DNA of 64,000 bases from Turbatrix aceti (lineage: Eukaryota; Nematoda; Chromadorea; Rhabditida; Panagrolaimidae): NCBI GenBank assembly GCA_963969345.1, contig OZ017769.1:8807725-8871724 (forward strand). Reading direction: 5' to 3'. Of this stretch, positions 1-11,612 are shown piece by piece (the first letter of the stretch is position 1; the number at the start of each line of letters is the position of its first letter). Made by a program: the position numbers and the translations under genes. Below the pieces are notes generated by a model, which was not told where the DNA came from, ran no database searches, and was given only the letters and a program-made list of their open reading frames with translations.

Positions 1-1156
1 TAGTCGTCATGTTGGCACCACCAGACGCAGCCGTCGATCCGACCGCGCTGGTCGTCGGCTTCTGGATGAAGATGAACCGCGGCTGGCTCGCCACGGTTTG
101 GGGAAAGACGGTGGACGTCGACGAGTTGGGAAAAATTACCTGCAACAATGACAATCACCGGGAGGGTAAGCGAGAGCAATTGGGCCCAGACCAACAACGC
201 CGACCGACTCGACAGACTGCGTCATGCTCGCTGTCGTGCGTGACAGCAGGGAAGCCATTGATTTTTTTGAGAAGTGTTCTATCAATTTTTTTGTTATGGA
301 GAAAAAAGGAGGAGCTTCGTTTGGCGTGATAACGGTTGCCCAAGTTTGTTTTTTATCGGGTCTATGAGTGATTTGTGGTCTTTAAACGAATTACGATAAA
401 ATTTTATCATTTTTATGCCAAATGAGGTCCCAGGAGGGAAAAAAGGTACAATTGACCTTTCAGATGAAAAAAACTACAAAAATCTCGACACACGCACCAA
501 TTACGCCCTCCCCCTTCCCCCGTCGAGACTCCTCACGCCAGCCAGTCGGCCGCCCTTCCGTAAAAGGGCCGTCAGTCGGCTGGTGGTGGTTAGGCTCGTC
601 TCCACCTCCCTCACTGACCATTACCCACCCGTAAAAGTCCCGCCTCCTCTTAGTTTTCAATAAAAGGCCCTTATTTGTGATAAAGTGGCTGAAACAACCG
701 GCGCTGAGGTGGCGGCAGCTTGGACGAGGTTGCCTGCCGTCTCCAGGAATATTTTTCGTCTCCAGAAACTTTTACGCGGGAAAAAATTTCGTATCATAAC
801 CGTGGTTTGAAATTTTGCTTTTTACAAGTAACGATACTTTTTGAACCGTTTTGGTGGTGTTTTCAGCGTTTTTAGGCCACATTTAACCAATTTTAGTAAT
901 TTGTAATAAAAACGAGAAAAGTCCAGCTGTCGGTCAGTCCTGACCACACAGCTGTCCCCACCCGTGAAAAAACCCCTACAAAAATTCAACTCACAATAGG
1001 TTTCTGCATTCCAGGAGACTGAAATTGCTGACCCATCGGAAGGCCGGTACCGGTAACGAGGTTGTTACGCGTAGAAGACGTAGACGGCTGCTGCTCGCCA
1101 CCATCGCCATCTCCCTTGGACGACATCATGGGCTTCTGACTGGTAGTCGCCGACAT
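1..1156 (-). CDS. S/T/Q-rich protein, N-terminal part (runs off left edge)
   Basis: Two coding exons on the minus strand: 995-1156 (ATG at 1156, 54 codons, ending in ATT before a GTGAGT donor) and 1-139 (after a TTGTTGCAG acceptor), both phase 0, separated by an 855-bp intron. The ATG lies about 12 bases after a good acceptor (TTCGTCTCAG), so a trans-splice or a 5'UTR intron is likely. The visible 100 residues are Ser, Thr, Gln and Gly rich with a segment rich in V/F/I and Gln, resembling low-complexity N-termini of nuclear regulatory proteins. No domain is reached before the window ends, so the family cannot be named. Exon structure is well supported; function is unknown. Confidence 0.6.
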
Positions 1157-3474
1157 CCGTGGTGGTCCTGAGACGAACATCAGTAATGATACAGAATCGA
1201 CGTGTGCCAGACAATCGACTTTACTCAATCCAGGAGATTCAATGGAGCACGCGACAAAAAAGTGACAAATCTCCTTTTTTTTCCCAGGCGATAGTGCACC
1301 GTCCCGTCGCGACACGGGTGTGGGTGTGCGCGCTGGTGCTGGTGATGATGATGGGTGATGATCACGAAGAAATCGGTCGGTTGACAAGAGAATACACGAG
1401 AGAGAGACCGTCGATTGTGGATTGTGAACGAACGGTAGTCGCCGGGTTAACCCCCCCTCCCGGGTCTCGTCTTGCGCGAAGACGAAAGGAAAGGGATAGA
1501 GAAGGCAGAAATCGCTCGGCTCGCAAAAAAAGATAAAAACCCACGACGATGATCAAAACCCATGTCCTGTGGTTGTTTCTCTTCTCGTGTGAGTGCGACA
1601 ACCAAACAGGCAATCATCAGGTATACGAGTGCGTGTGTGTGTATGTGCAAATCAACCGACGGAGGAGAAGAAGACAAGACAACCAACCCCCTCGGGCGGG
1701 AGGACGGAGCAAGCGAGCGCGTGCGCATCTTCCTTTCAGCAGGCGGGGCAACTGCGTCCCCGGATGCATGCCAATACGACCTGAGTTGAGTTTAATTCAG
1801 GAATCCAAGTTGAATTCAAGCTCTCACGCAAAAGTTATCCCTTCCTTCCCACCAAAGTCAAAAATCGTAAAGAAACATCATCATCGCGGTACACTACAAC
1901 ACAGAACGAACAAAAAAAAAGTAGCGGGGCTGGCTCAACGAGGCGCCACACCAACGCACAGAACTGGTTGAAGGGCGGAGTGGTGACGGTGACGCGGACG
2001 ACCGTCTAGACCCCTCATGTACATCAGCCCTCCTGCTAGTTGGTGGTGTGTGTCGCGAAGGAGGCACATTTATGAAAAAAAGGGGAGTGCTCGTTTGCGT
2101 GCATGGCTGTATTTTTTTTCCTACGAACAAGAACGACGAGACGCACGCTGCGTGATTAATGACTCGGACTGGACAGTCGCAACCGACTGTGCCGAGGATA
2201 GGGAGTGCGCGCGGGCGATCGGACACACACAGTGGCCCAGCATGGCTGTGCGTACGAAAACCGACGCACCCATCCTCGTGCTCAGCGTCCGCCCAATCGA
2301 TTCACCCGCCAATCGGCGTCTTGCAGGCGGCGCGTACGCACACCCGCCCTCATCCGTGGCGGAGCTCGGCTCGCTCGGAGAGAACGCGAGAGAGAGAGAG
2401 AGGGAGTCGAAAAATAAATGTGAATCGAGGGGACCCGAAATGAAATGAATTTTGTTCTCTTTCTCCTTTTCTCTCTGCACCTCTGGCGACTCTCTTTTCA
2501 TCTGCTATTTCGTTGGGGCTGTTGGGTGTGTGCATCACCGGAGGGGGGGTTTATCACCATCTATTCCATCACTACCTGCTGCTAGCTTGCTCCGTCGTTC
2601 ATTCACGCGACTGTGGCGACCGGACCGTGCGCAGGGGAGGAGAGGGGAGCAATCACGCGATGACGCGTGCGAAGGCAGCTGAAATGGGAGCTGGGGTAGG
2701 GCTCAAAAACGGCTGTAAACGACCGTAATTTTAAAAAAAACAGTTGCCAGCCGCAGCAGGGGACGGACTTTTGCGGGTGGGTCTACCGGAGTGACTGACC
2801 ACCGGACTGGTCACTCACTCATTCGTTCGTTTTCTTCGTTCCGGGAGAAAACCTTCAATTATAGCCACCGCCCAACGCCCAAAATCTCAAGAGTCAGCCC
2901 GGAGAACATCTCAGATCCCATGTCCAAGGTCTAGAGGCAAGACAGCCGATCGAAAAGACACCACCACACCAACAAAGCGAGCATTGGAAAAACGGAGGGT
3001 GGATTAGTCAGTCGACGAAAAAGAAAAAAAAATTAAACAAAGTTGTTTTTTTATTTACTTCATCAGCGTTCTTCTTCTCGCAAAGAAACATCACACGCAT
3101 CATGCATGTTATCAAGGCACTGCAAAACACAAAACAATAACTAATTAGTAAGCAAGAAGCGTGGACGCAGGTGAGCGCTGTTGTCCTCAATTACAAATCT
3201 CCGCCTCATCTTGACATCTGGTGTCCCTGGCAAAGTGTGTCCAATGCCAAGGATTGAAAAAATTTTTGATGCGAGTTATAAAATTTGCTGTGCTGGTTCT
3301 CAAGTTGTGCAATTATTTTCCACAATCCAATTTAGCGTTTGTTTCACACCTTATTATCACTGTTTTTTTGCTCGCGGCCACTTTTATTTTTATTTTTCAT
3401 CAAATCACGCGTAACGCGCGATTCGAAGTGTTTTTACGCATTTTACGAAATTCATCCACGTTTTTAACCCAGGT
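1157..3474. other. Intergenic region, divergent upstream DNA
   Basis: 2.3 kb between the divergent starts at 1156 (minus) and 3475 (plus). It is unusually GC-rich for non-coding DNA here, with CA/GT and GA microsatellites (GA run near 2388-2405) and many spurious overlapping frames on both strands. No credible exon was found. It probably holds promoters and 5'UTR of one or both flanking genes. Confidence 0.5.
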
Positions 3475-4032
3475 ATGGCGTTCAACCCGTACTCTCTGCT
3501 GGGCATCGAACCTGATGTCTCCGAAAAAGAGATCAAGAATGCCTACCGTCGAATGGCACTCAAATACCATCCTGACAAGTTTGAAGGCGACAAAAGCGTT
3601 GCGGAAAAGCAGTTTGACGAAATCAGGAAAGCGTACGAGTTTCTCAGCGACAAGGACAAGCGCGCCGAGTACGACAAAGAGCAACGCGGCGTGCGTGCCA
3701 AGCAGGAGGCAAAGGAGAAGAAGCTGAACGAGATGAACTCCCGTCGACGACGCTTCATGGAAGACCTCGACGCCGCCGAAGCGAAAATGGCGAATCCCCA
3801 ACCCTCGCACAAGCACAAGAAGGCGAAGAGGGGATACCACGCTGCGGATAACCTCGTCTTCATCGACAAGATCATCAGGAGCAAGAATGCCACTGACGCC
3901 GCTTCTGGGCACCATCACGGCAAGGATCACCAGAAGCACCACGATGGCCAGCAGCAGAGCGGTCACAGCCATCACCACCACCATCAACCACTCAACACAA
4001 TGGAAGACGACATCCTCAACGATCTCTTATAA
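3475..4032 (+). CDS. J-domain co-chaperone with His-rich C-terminus (DNAJC17-like N-terminus)
   Basis: Single-exon ORF of 185 aa. Residues about 4-69 form a J domain with the HPD motif at 32-34, the signature needed to stimulate Hsp70 ATPase. The J domain is followed by a basic coiled-coil-like helix (about 70-110, rich in K/E/R). The order J domain then charged helix resembles DNAJC17, but there is no RRM domain and the protein is much shorter. Residues about 145-173 are a histidine-rich tail with runs of His, then an acidic end. A 3' splice-like site (TTTTTAACCCAG) ends two bases before the ATG, fitting SL trans-splicing. Converges on OLA1. The J domain is certain; the subfamily is a guess. 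Confidence 0.85.
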   Translation: MAFNPYSLLGIEPDVSEKEIKNAYRRMALKYHPDKFEGDKSVAEKQFDEIRKAYEFLSDKDKRAEYDKEQRGVRAKQEAKEKKLNEMNSRRRRFMEDLDAAEAKMANPQPSHKHKKAKRGYHAADNLVFIDKIIRSKNATDAASGHHHGKDHQKHHDGQQQSGHSHHHHHQPLNTMEDDILNDLL

Positions 4033-4084
4033 ATATACTGGCATGATACGGTTGCCTTACTTGATTTTTGTTACGTACGTGATG

Positions 4085-4460
4085 TTTTTACTCGTATACG
4101 GTATTTTGATTATAAAAATGTTACTTTTCTGATTTTTCCGTTCGAGACACAAACAAAAACTGCAAAAGACAATCGACTAATATTACGATATTTTGAAGGT
4201 CCAAATGTTATGTTTTTTTATTTTGAAAAATCTTATTTATTTTAAAAAATCTTCCGTTTGAGATTGAAAAAAAAATTGTCCGGATTTACGGTATTTTGGC
4301 GACCAAAATGTTACGTTTAGAATTTTCTGTTCAAGACAACAACAAAAGAATCGTATAGATTTACGGTATTTTTACCATCAAAACATTACGATTCATATTT
4401 TTCTGTTTGAGACCACAATAAAAGCTACAAATTATTGTTATTTTTCAGTAAATATCCTTG
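4085..4460. repeat. Diverged tandem repeat, about four units of 75-100 bp
   Basis: Between the convergent DnaJ and OLA1 genes, the phrase TACGGTATTTT recurs near 4098, 4183, 4285 and 4362, each followed by an AAAATGTTACG-like phrase, an ATTTTTCTGTTCGAGAC-like phrase and a short A-rich piece. Units are degenerate. The rest of 4033-4989 shows no gene. Confidence 0.55.
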
Positions 4461-4989
4461 TTTTATAGTTTTAGGTTTAGGTATGCATTTAAAAACAGCT
4501 ATTTTTGGCGACTTGTATTGCTTCGTTCGTTACCTTTTATTTTATTTTTTTTCGGTTCGGTCAGGTGCTTGTGTGTGTGTGCGGGCGCGTGTCTCGTAGG
4601 CTTCTAAGAAGTTGATAAGTCGTCCTTGTGGGTTCAACCGAAAAAAACAAGCTTTCTTACGTCTTACGGATCCGCCCTAAAAAACCCCCCTGGCGGACAC
4701 ACACACCCTTTCCACTGTCACGTGAAAAAGCGTCTGCACAAGCCAAGCCGGTCATTCACGCACCCCGAATCTGTTCATCTGTTTACCGCAACTACAACAT
4801 AAGACTTAGAAATCAACAAAAACCAAAAAAAGGAAAGGAAAGCAGGTGTGCACAAACGCAAGGTAGGGCACGCAGCGCCCGGGAGGGCAAAAAACAGCAG
4901 GTAGACGACGCCGGAGATGACTTCTGCCGGGGCAGGTAGTAGGTGGTGGGTACGTCATCAACCGAGCCGGAACTATACAGGCCAATTAC

Positions 4990-6280
4990 TTACTTCTTCT
5001 TGCCCGCTGTCAGACCGGCACCTGCGTTGAATTTAAAGAAAATGACGTCTCCATCTTCGACAACGTAGTTACGGCCCTGCTGTCGGTACTTTCCAGCTGC
5101 CTTGACGGCGTTTTCGGTTTCGAGCTCGATGAGGTCGGCGACGTGCATGACTTCGGCCATGATGAAGCCCTTTTCAAAGTCTGTGTGAATGCGTCCCGCT
5201 GCCTGGGGGGCTTTTGTGCCTTGCTGGAATAAAAAAACAAAATTTATAAAAACTTCATTTTTCCACAATAAAAAACTATGTAAATAATTTTTTGCAAAAA
5301 AAAAGTTTAAAAAAAACCCTCACCTGAATAGTCCAGGCCTTGACCTCGTCCTTGCCGGCGGTGAAGAAGTACTCGAGCTGGAGCGCCTTGTAGCCCGTCT
5401 TGACGATCTTGTCGAGCGCGCTGGTCGTATTCGCGGTCTTGAGAAACTCAGCGCGTTCGTCGGCGTCCATTTCGAGGAGCTTGGTCTCAAAAGCCCCGCT
5501 GAAGGGAATGAGCACGGCTCCGGCATCGTTGGCGTCGATCCAGGCCTTGATCTTGGGCAGCCATTTGTTCTTCTTCCGGATGTAGTCGCTTTCCGTGAGG
5601 TTCACGAGGTAAACCAGGGGCTTGGCGGTGAGGAAGAGGTACTTGTTGAGTATTTCGACCTCCTTGTCGTTCCAGGACCCGTGGCGAACGGCCTTTCCGC
5701 TCTCCAGGAGCTCCTTCACCTTCAGCAGACAGTCGTACTCCGGCTTCTTCGTCTTGTCATTCGCGCGGACAGCGAGTTTCTCGACCTTGTCGATCGCGCC
5801 TTCCAGGGTATTGAGGTCCTTGAGACGGAGTTCAGTGCCGATGATCTCGAGATCCCGGATTGGGTCCACGTCGCCTTCGACGTGGGTGACATCGACGTCT
5901 TCAAAGGCCCGGCAGAGGTGGAAAAGAGCCTCACACGCGCTCACGTGGGAGAGGAAAGCGTTGCCCAGCCCCTGGCCCTCGGAAGCGCCCTTGACGAGGC
6001 CGGCGATGTCGACGACGTTCAGAAAAGCCGGGACCCTGCTGAGAGGCTTGTAATGGGTCACCAGCCAGTCAAAACGTTCGTCATTGACGGCGACACGGCT
6101 CTCGTTGGGGTCGATCGTGCAGAAAGGGAAGTTTTCAGCGTGCGCGGAACTTTCGGTGAGGACGTTGAAAAAAGTGGACTTGCCGACGTTCGGCAGACCA
6201 AGGATACCCATCTTGAGGTTGGTGCCGATGCGGCCCAGGATGGGAGGGCGCTTGGGTTCCTCGGCCTTCTTGGGGGGCAT
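4990..6280 (-). CDS. OLA1: Obg-like ATPase 1 (OLA1/YchF family)
   Basis: Two exons, 5324-6280 and 4990-5223, joined by a 100-nt intron in phase 0, give 396 aa, the same length as human OLA1. Walker A (GLPNVGKST) is at residues 28-36, the DIAG switch near 100, and the NLTE motif that gives this P-loop family its ATP preference near 230. The C-terminal TGS domain includes the conserved GTKAPQAAG segment, and the protein ends KKK. OLA1 is a cytosolic ATPase linked to ribosomes and stress responses. The ATG at 6280 was chosen because it gives the family N-terminus (MPPKK) and follows an acceptor (TTTTTTAG) by about 20 bases. It lies 288 bp downstream of SmB on the same strand, so a shared transcript is possible. 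Confidence 0.96.
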
Positions 6281-6568
6281 GGTGGACTGATTACGTGTCG
6301 TATACCTAAAAAATACGGGTTTTTCTGAAAAAAAAGAAAAAACGGGTAGGACGCGACTTTTTTTGTTGTCCTCGCACGTCGCGCGCAGCATTTGTGTAAA
6401 AAGTATACTTTTACGGCAAAAAAACCAGTTATCAACCCCAAATGCCTTCTGCGAGATCGTTTATATACGATAGAGGAGGGCCAACAAGGTACAAAGTTTC
6501 AGAAAAAAAGAGAAGAACAGCCAGCTTGAATAAAAACATTCAAAATGTGCGATGGACACATTTTTTGC

Positions 6569-7140
6569 TTAAAAAGGAGGACGAGCAGGGAATCCGGGCT
6601 GCATGATACCCATTCCGGGGCCTCCGACACCGCGGACGGCACCCTGAAGGCCGGGAGCCGGAACGCCGGGCGGAGCTGTGGGCGGCATCATCGGCATGCC
6701 ACGGGGCGCAGGCCTGGCCACACCGGGACCTCCGATGCCACCGACCTTGGCGAGTTTGATGTCGTCGTCCTTCTGTGGGGGACCGTCGACGGAGAGCGAG
6801 ATAATCCGGTCGCCGCGCAGCAAAACGAGGCCCAGCACACGTTTCTCCTCCATAGACCCTGTCTTCGGCTTCCCCGGCTTGGGCTTTATCGGACGCAGTT
6901 CTTCACAATCCGCAAGAATGATGTTCATGTGCTTGTCAAAGGCTGAAAAAAATACAACAAAAAAACCCGTCAAAGACATCCAAAACCCCCAACTCACCCT
7001 TGAAGTATCCAACAAACGTTCGGCTGTCCTGGACGATGGCTTTCATTCGAAAATTCAAATGAGCCATCATCTTGTTGTTCTTGCTGATCGTCTGGAAAAA
7101 AACAGGCATTTTACGTTGGTTCAAGCCAAAAACTCACCAT
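6569..7140 (-). CDS. SNRPB: Small nuclear ribonucleoprotein-associated protein B (SmB)
   Basis: Three exons: 7138-7140 (the ATG alone), 6998-7091 and 6569-6942, total 156 aa. The Sm fold is clear: the Sm1 segment with [16 protein letters not shown], then AFDKHMN, and the Sm2 segment [15 protein letters not shown] Gly/Pro/Met-rich tail follows ([14 protein letters not shown] and similar), as in SmB/SmN, but it is shorter than in vertebrates. SmB is a core protein of the U1, U2, U4 and U5 snRNPs. The first coding exon holds only the start codon, followed directly by GTGAGT. OLA1 follows 288 bp downstream and the solenoid-like gene ends 358 bp upstream, all on the minus strand. Confidence 0.95.
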
Positions 7141-7498
7141 TTTGTCTGATTTTGTGTGAAAGTAAGTACCAAGGAACTAAACAAAATTTCTGAAAAATGA
7201 AAAACGTTAAATTGTACATAAATTACAGTTCTGGCAAAAAAAGGGGCAAAACGCGGAAAAATTACACAACAAAACGCAGGCTAACGCAACGAAAAATAAA
7301 ACGCATCGCGTCCATTTTTTCTTGCAGGAACGCGAAAAGCGATGCGCGTTCAGGACGCTACGCCAAAATTTATGCGAACGTAAGCTCACGTTCAATTTTA
7401 CGATTTTCCCTACTTTTTGTGATTGCAACCAACAAAATGAACGTTCCACTTTATAAATCTTCATTTTAACCAAAAAATACAATAATAAATACAACCAG

Positions 7499-10400
7499 CT
7501 ACTCAAACTGAGCGTCGTCACACATCATCTGAATTTTCTCAAGCCTTTGCTTCGTGCTCGAAAAGAAGGATTCCGCGGATCTCGGGCACGGCACGACGAG
7601 GAGTCGTCCGATGAGCGCCGCACACTGGCTATCGGTCAGGAGCTTTTTCTTGAGCTGGATATCGATGAAACGCACGATGACGACGAACGGCGTGTTTGAG
7701 ATGGAAAACTTTTCGGAGAACGCCGAAACGAAGACCCTCGATGCCAAAATGGTGACGAGGCGGGAGAAGAAGTCGTAGGAATCGACGGAAGGGAATTCCT
7801 TGAACGCTTGCTCGAAAACCTCGGTCGCAAAGACTTTTTCGGTGGTTGCCGGGCGCCAGTCTCGTCTGCAGAAGGCCGAAAGGTAGTCCTCGGCTGTTGG
7901 GATTTTTAGGCCGGGGAAGAGAGAGGGGGTGGACTGTTTGACGGAATTCAGGAGATCCAGGTCTGAAAAAAAACATAAAAAACTGTCATTTTTTTCGTTC
8001 GCGAATGAACACATTTTTTTACGAATTGTGCAAAATTAAAAAAAAAATGTTCGTTTTATTCGTTGCAATTTTTTTCTTCGTTCGCGCACGAACACTAACA
8101 TTTTGTACGATAAATCAAACAAACGTGTACATTTTTGATCGTGGTCGCAAACGAACAGATTTTTTTTGTAAATCGTGCGAAATTTTTTTTTCGAGCAGAA
8201 AAAAAACGAATTTTTGTTCGTTTTATCTGTTCGGAAATTTTTTCCTTGTTCGCGAACGATTGCGAACAAATAAATATAAGAAAAATCTGTTAACGAAAGA
8301 AAACGAACAGGAAAAAATAAAATTCGTTCGAAAACGAACACGAACATTTTTGGACTGTTTATGAATTTCCAAAAAAAAAATTTTTGTTTGTTTTTAAAAT
8401 TTAAAAATCTGTTCACGAACGAAAACAAATTTTCGTTCAAACTCTGATGGAAAAACGAACCTTTTTGACCATCGGAGAAGATCAAAACGGTCAAAAGTGC
8501 CCGGGACCACAGAATCTCGTTATTCGGGAACTTGAAGCGCTGATCCAACCCGCTGATGGCGACTGATTCCTGGTTGGCTGCCACCAGGTCCCGGGCAAAG
8601 TCAGGGGTCATCCTGAGCCGGCAGACCGATTCCGGCATGGCAGTCAGAAGAATTTGTTGCCCAAGAAAATTTGCCACTTGCCGGGAAGAAGATCCAAGCG
8701 CCGATGGCAAGTTTTTCGAACAAATTCGCCGTCGGAAGATCGCAGATGTCCGAGATCGCGTGCAAAAATGATGCCAGCAAATCTGGCCTAAAAAATTCGT
8801 TCTAACTATTTTTTTCAGCCCAGATGAAAACCAACCTCAAAAGTCTCGCCGCGGGAGTTGATAGAAAAGTCTGGACTATAGTTCGCCGCGTTCCGACGTC
8901 CAGGATATCTTTTACGACGCCTAACGACTCAACAACGACCCCAGCGAGCTGTTCTGCGTCAGGAGCCTTGAGAGCGGTCTGGATGACGTCCAAAAACCTC
9001 AGCGAGTCCCTCGACTGTTCAGATAGCACGAAGAAGGCGACAATGAGGACTGACGAGGTTGAACGCTCCGAGCAGGCGTCGAAAAGGCTGTCAAGGACGC
9101 CGGAGAAGTCGCCGCTCGCCTGACCGATGGCCAGGAGAAGCAGAAGGTAGTTGTCGGCTCCTGGGCCGTTGCGGAGCATGTTGCCGAGTTTTGCAGACAG
9201 CGTGGAGCACAGGAAGGGGTTTTTGGAGACGCAAAACAGGCAGAGCTTCGCGAAACGACGGAATCCGGAGTCTGAAAAATGAAAAAAAAACGTAATTTGG
9301 GATTCAATTCGGAAAAAAATAGGCCAACTGTCATTTTTTTCTGTGCACATTTTGGAAGTGTTCGCAAACAAACATCGAATAAATAAGTTTATTTTTACTT
9401 GGGCAAAAAAATTTTTTTTTAATTTTAAAAAATTTAAAAAAAAAATTTTTAATCAAAAAAAATATTTTTACTACGATTTTGTCGTAAAAAAATGCATTTT
9501 GATTTTGTAGGATAGTGTTTGTTCATTTCATTCAGCGCAAAAAAAATATCGCAACCAGGGTATTTTTATTGTAAATAATTTTTTTTCAAAAAATATTAAA
9601 GTCAAAAAAAAATTTTTTCGTCATTTTTTGTCAAAAAAACAGCGATTTTAAAAAATCAGTTCGTTTTGCAAACAAACACAAAAATTCACCTATTTCATCC
9701 CAGTCCGACACTCACCTGTATTATCAGACACGTCCCGCAACCGACGAATCGCAGATTCCAGCCCAGACAGCGTCGACGGGAAACAGCTAGCCATTGTCGA
9801 GACGCCGAGTTTGTTGCCCAGAGGCAGGAGCAGCTTCTCAGCAGACGCCAATAGCCCCGGTCGAGCATCAAAAACCCGTTCAAACGCATCGCAGACGGAT
9901 ATCCGAAGCTCCGGAACCCGATCCAAAAATCGACGAAGCAGAAAAGCAGTAATCGAGTCGTCGTCATCGATTACAGGTGCCAGGAGAAAGACAATAGGCA
10001 GAAGAGCGGTCCGGGGAACTTCTCGGCAGAAGCGGTAGGCGATTGAAAAGCCATCGACCAGGTGACTGACTTCCTGGGCCCGGCTGGGAAAAAGTGCGTC
10101 GACGAGAAGTTTCCCGATCGATGGATGACATTCTCGAAGCACCTGCCAGCTGGTCGCGACACAGGAGCACGGAATTGTGTCTGGCTGGAGCGAAATTTTA
10201 GATAAATGGATGGGTGAGAAAAAATACACACATACCGTAAGAATCGATGCCCTGAGGAGTTGAGCGAGGAAAAAAACGTTCAAATCATCAAAAAAAGACG
10301 ATAATTCTGTAGATGTTGGGTCGCAGACCAGGGGATGAATACCGGGTCTTAGCCTGCTGCTGTGTAGGCTAAACGCTCGAAAAACAAGTGTCCAGATGCA

Positions 10401-10921
10401 GAGTTGAGCGTGGTGAGACTGATCCAGTCGCTAAAACCCCCAAAAAATAAAAATACGACCCTAAAAACAAAAAAACCCACGTCAACTATCACGTCCCGAT
10501 CCGCAGTGCTAAAATACCCAGCAGACAGCGAAGAAACACGCTTTGCAACACGCCACAACCATTTGCAAGCCTCGTTGTAGACGTCCGAGTTGCCGTGATC
10601 CGCAGCAAGCAGCGCGACGCTGTGAAGCAGGTCAACTGCCCTGAGCACATCGTCCAGACATTCCAGACCATCGGATATCGCCTGAATGCACTTTCCAGCC
10701 AGTACTGACAGCGATAACTGCAAACAGAATTTTTTTGTAGACAAAAAGAAATATAAAAACTGAAAAAAACAACTCACATTATTCAAGTTCAAAGACGACC
10801 CATAAAACCTCAACTCGGTTGAATTGACTAGTTCGGCATTCAGGTGACTAGAAATAGGCGTAGCAAAGAGAGTATCATTGATTCTGGAAGGAGAAAGACG
10901 GCAACATGGACCGAAGAGCAT
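7499..10921 (-). CDS. Large alpha-solenoid-like protein, unknown family; one apparent frameshift
   Basis: Seven exons: 10778-10921, 10481-10717, 10236-10430, 9716-10184, 8836-9271, 8461-8787, 7499-7962. Splice phases agree throughout except inside exon 6, where the frame must shift at a run of five T on the plus strand (8712-8716). Removing one base joins both good frames and gives about 756 aa; the exon lengths sum to 2272, one more than a multiple of three. The protein is almost entirely amphipathic Leu-rich helices without repeats I can align, like HEAT/ARM solenoids or Integrator-type subunits. I do not recognise the family. The start at 10921 is tentative: an acceptor-like CTCCTTCCAG lies just inside exon 1, so a further upstream exon is possible. 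Intron 6 (498 bp) carries GTTCGCGAAC repeats. Confidence 0.7.
7985..8460. repeat. GTTCGCGAAC-type palindromic repeat inside an intron
   Basis: Most of intron 6 of the solenoid-like gene consists of alternating GTTCG, CGAAC and A/T runs (CGTTCGCGAACGAACAC-like phrases on both strands). The same phrase set occurs in the hAT MITE at 13823-14161, in both flanks of the MFS intron (15838-15905, 16130-16165), at 17440-17487, 34566-34636 and 37930-38069, so this is probably a decayed member of that family. Confidence 0.5.
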
Positions 10922-11434
10922 GAGGACGAATTCAAAAATGTGTAGCAGAAATCTTTGAAGAATGTTTGCGCGCGCGTTTTTTGTTGGACATGGAACGCCA
11001 GGGAGCGAGAAACGCGTTTGAAGGAGTCGTAGGATTACTTCAACAGCTCTCGCGAGAGTTTCGATTTGTAGGTGCTCATACCACGCATATTTCTCTGGTG
11101 CCAGGCACGGATATGATCGTTCGGTTTTGACTATTCCGTTCGATTGGGGGTGGTAAGATGTGGTTACTTTGTGCTCGTATTTTTAAAAAAAAGTTCGGCT
11201 AACTGCCTCATTTGATGTCCTATTTATAACTCTGGTTGCGACTTCAGTGTTATCCTCGTACCCCACTCAAGTGTTCGCCGTACATCCAAGTCTTGATTAC
11301 GTTAACATGTTTATTACGCATCTTGAGGAAGGGAAGGAGAGGGCTCAATAGGAGGAGAGAGAGAAAAAGGTAGGACGGGGTGAATGGGCTGGTTTGGGGT
11401 TGGTTACATCGGCAGGAGTCGATTTCTAGGGTCA

Positions 11435-11612
11435 GCGGATGTTTTGACGATCGGGAGACAGACGACGTCTAATGTTAGCGGATGCTATGCATTGAAGGAA
11501 GTAGACGCCTGATGACGGCGGATGTTTTGACGATTGGGAGAGAGACGATGTCTAATGTTAGCGGATACTATGCGTTGAAGGAAGTAGACGGCGGATGTTT
11601 TGGCGATCGGAC
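11435..11612. repeat. 83-bp tandem repeat, 2.3 copies
   Basis: Units begin with GCGGATGTTTTGACGAT at 11435 and 11518 and again at 11591 (GCGGATGTTTTGGCGAT). The first spacing is 83 bp; the second is 73 bp because a ten-base piece is missing. It lies inside the retrotransposon patch. Confidence 0.85.

Noticed and set aside
330..350. Phrase GGTTGCCCAAGTTTG resembling the nematode spliced leader
   Set aside because: Only part of the leader matches, there is no donor GGTAA or Sm site after it, and it sits inside an intron; no SL RNA gene is supported.
1362..2682. Many overlapping Arg- and Ser-rich frames on both strands
   Set aside because: All arise from GA, CT and CGA-rich low complexity DNA; none has splice sites, domain content or consistent codon bias.
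5681..6328. 215-aa plus-strand frame
   Set aside because: Antisense shadow of the OLA1 exon, whose GC-rich third positions keep other frames open.
10993..11130. Plus-strand 46-codon frame MERQGARNAFEGVVGLLQQL...
   Set aside because: Helical looking but short, with no downstream exon found; could be a first exon but nothing supports it.
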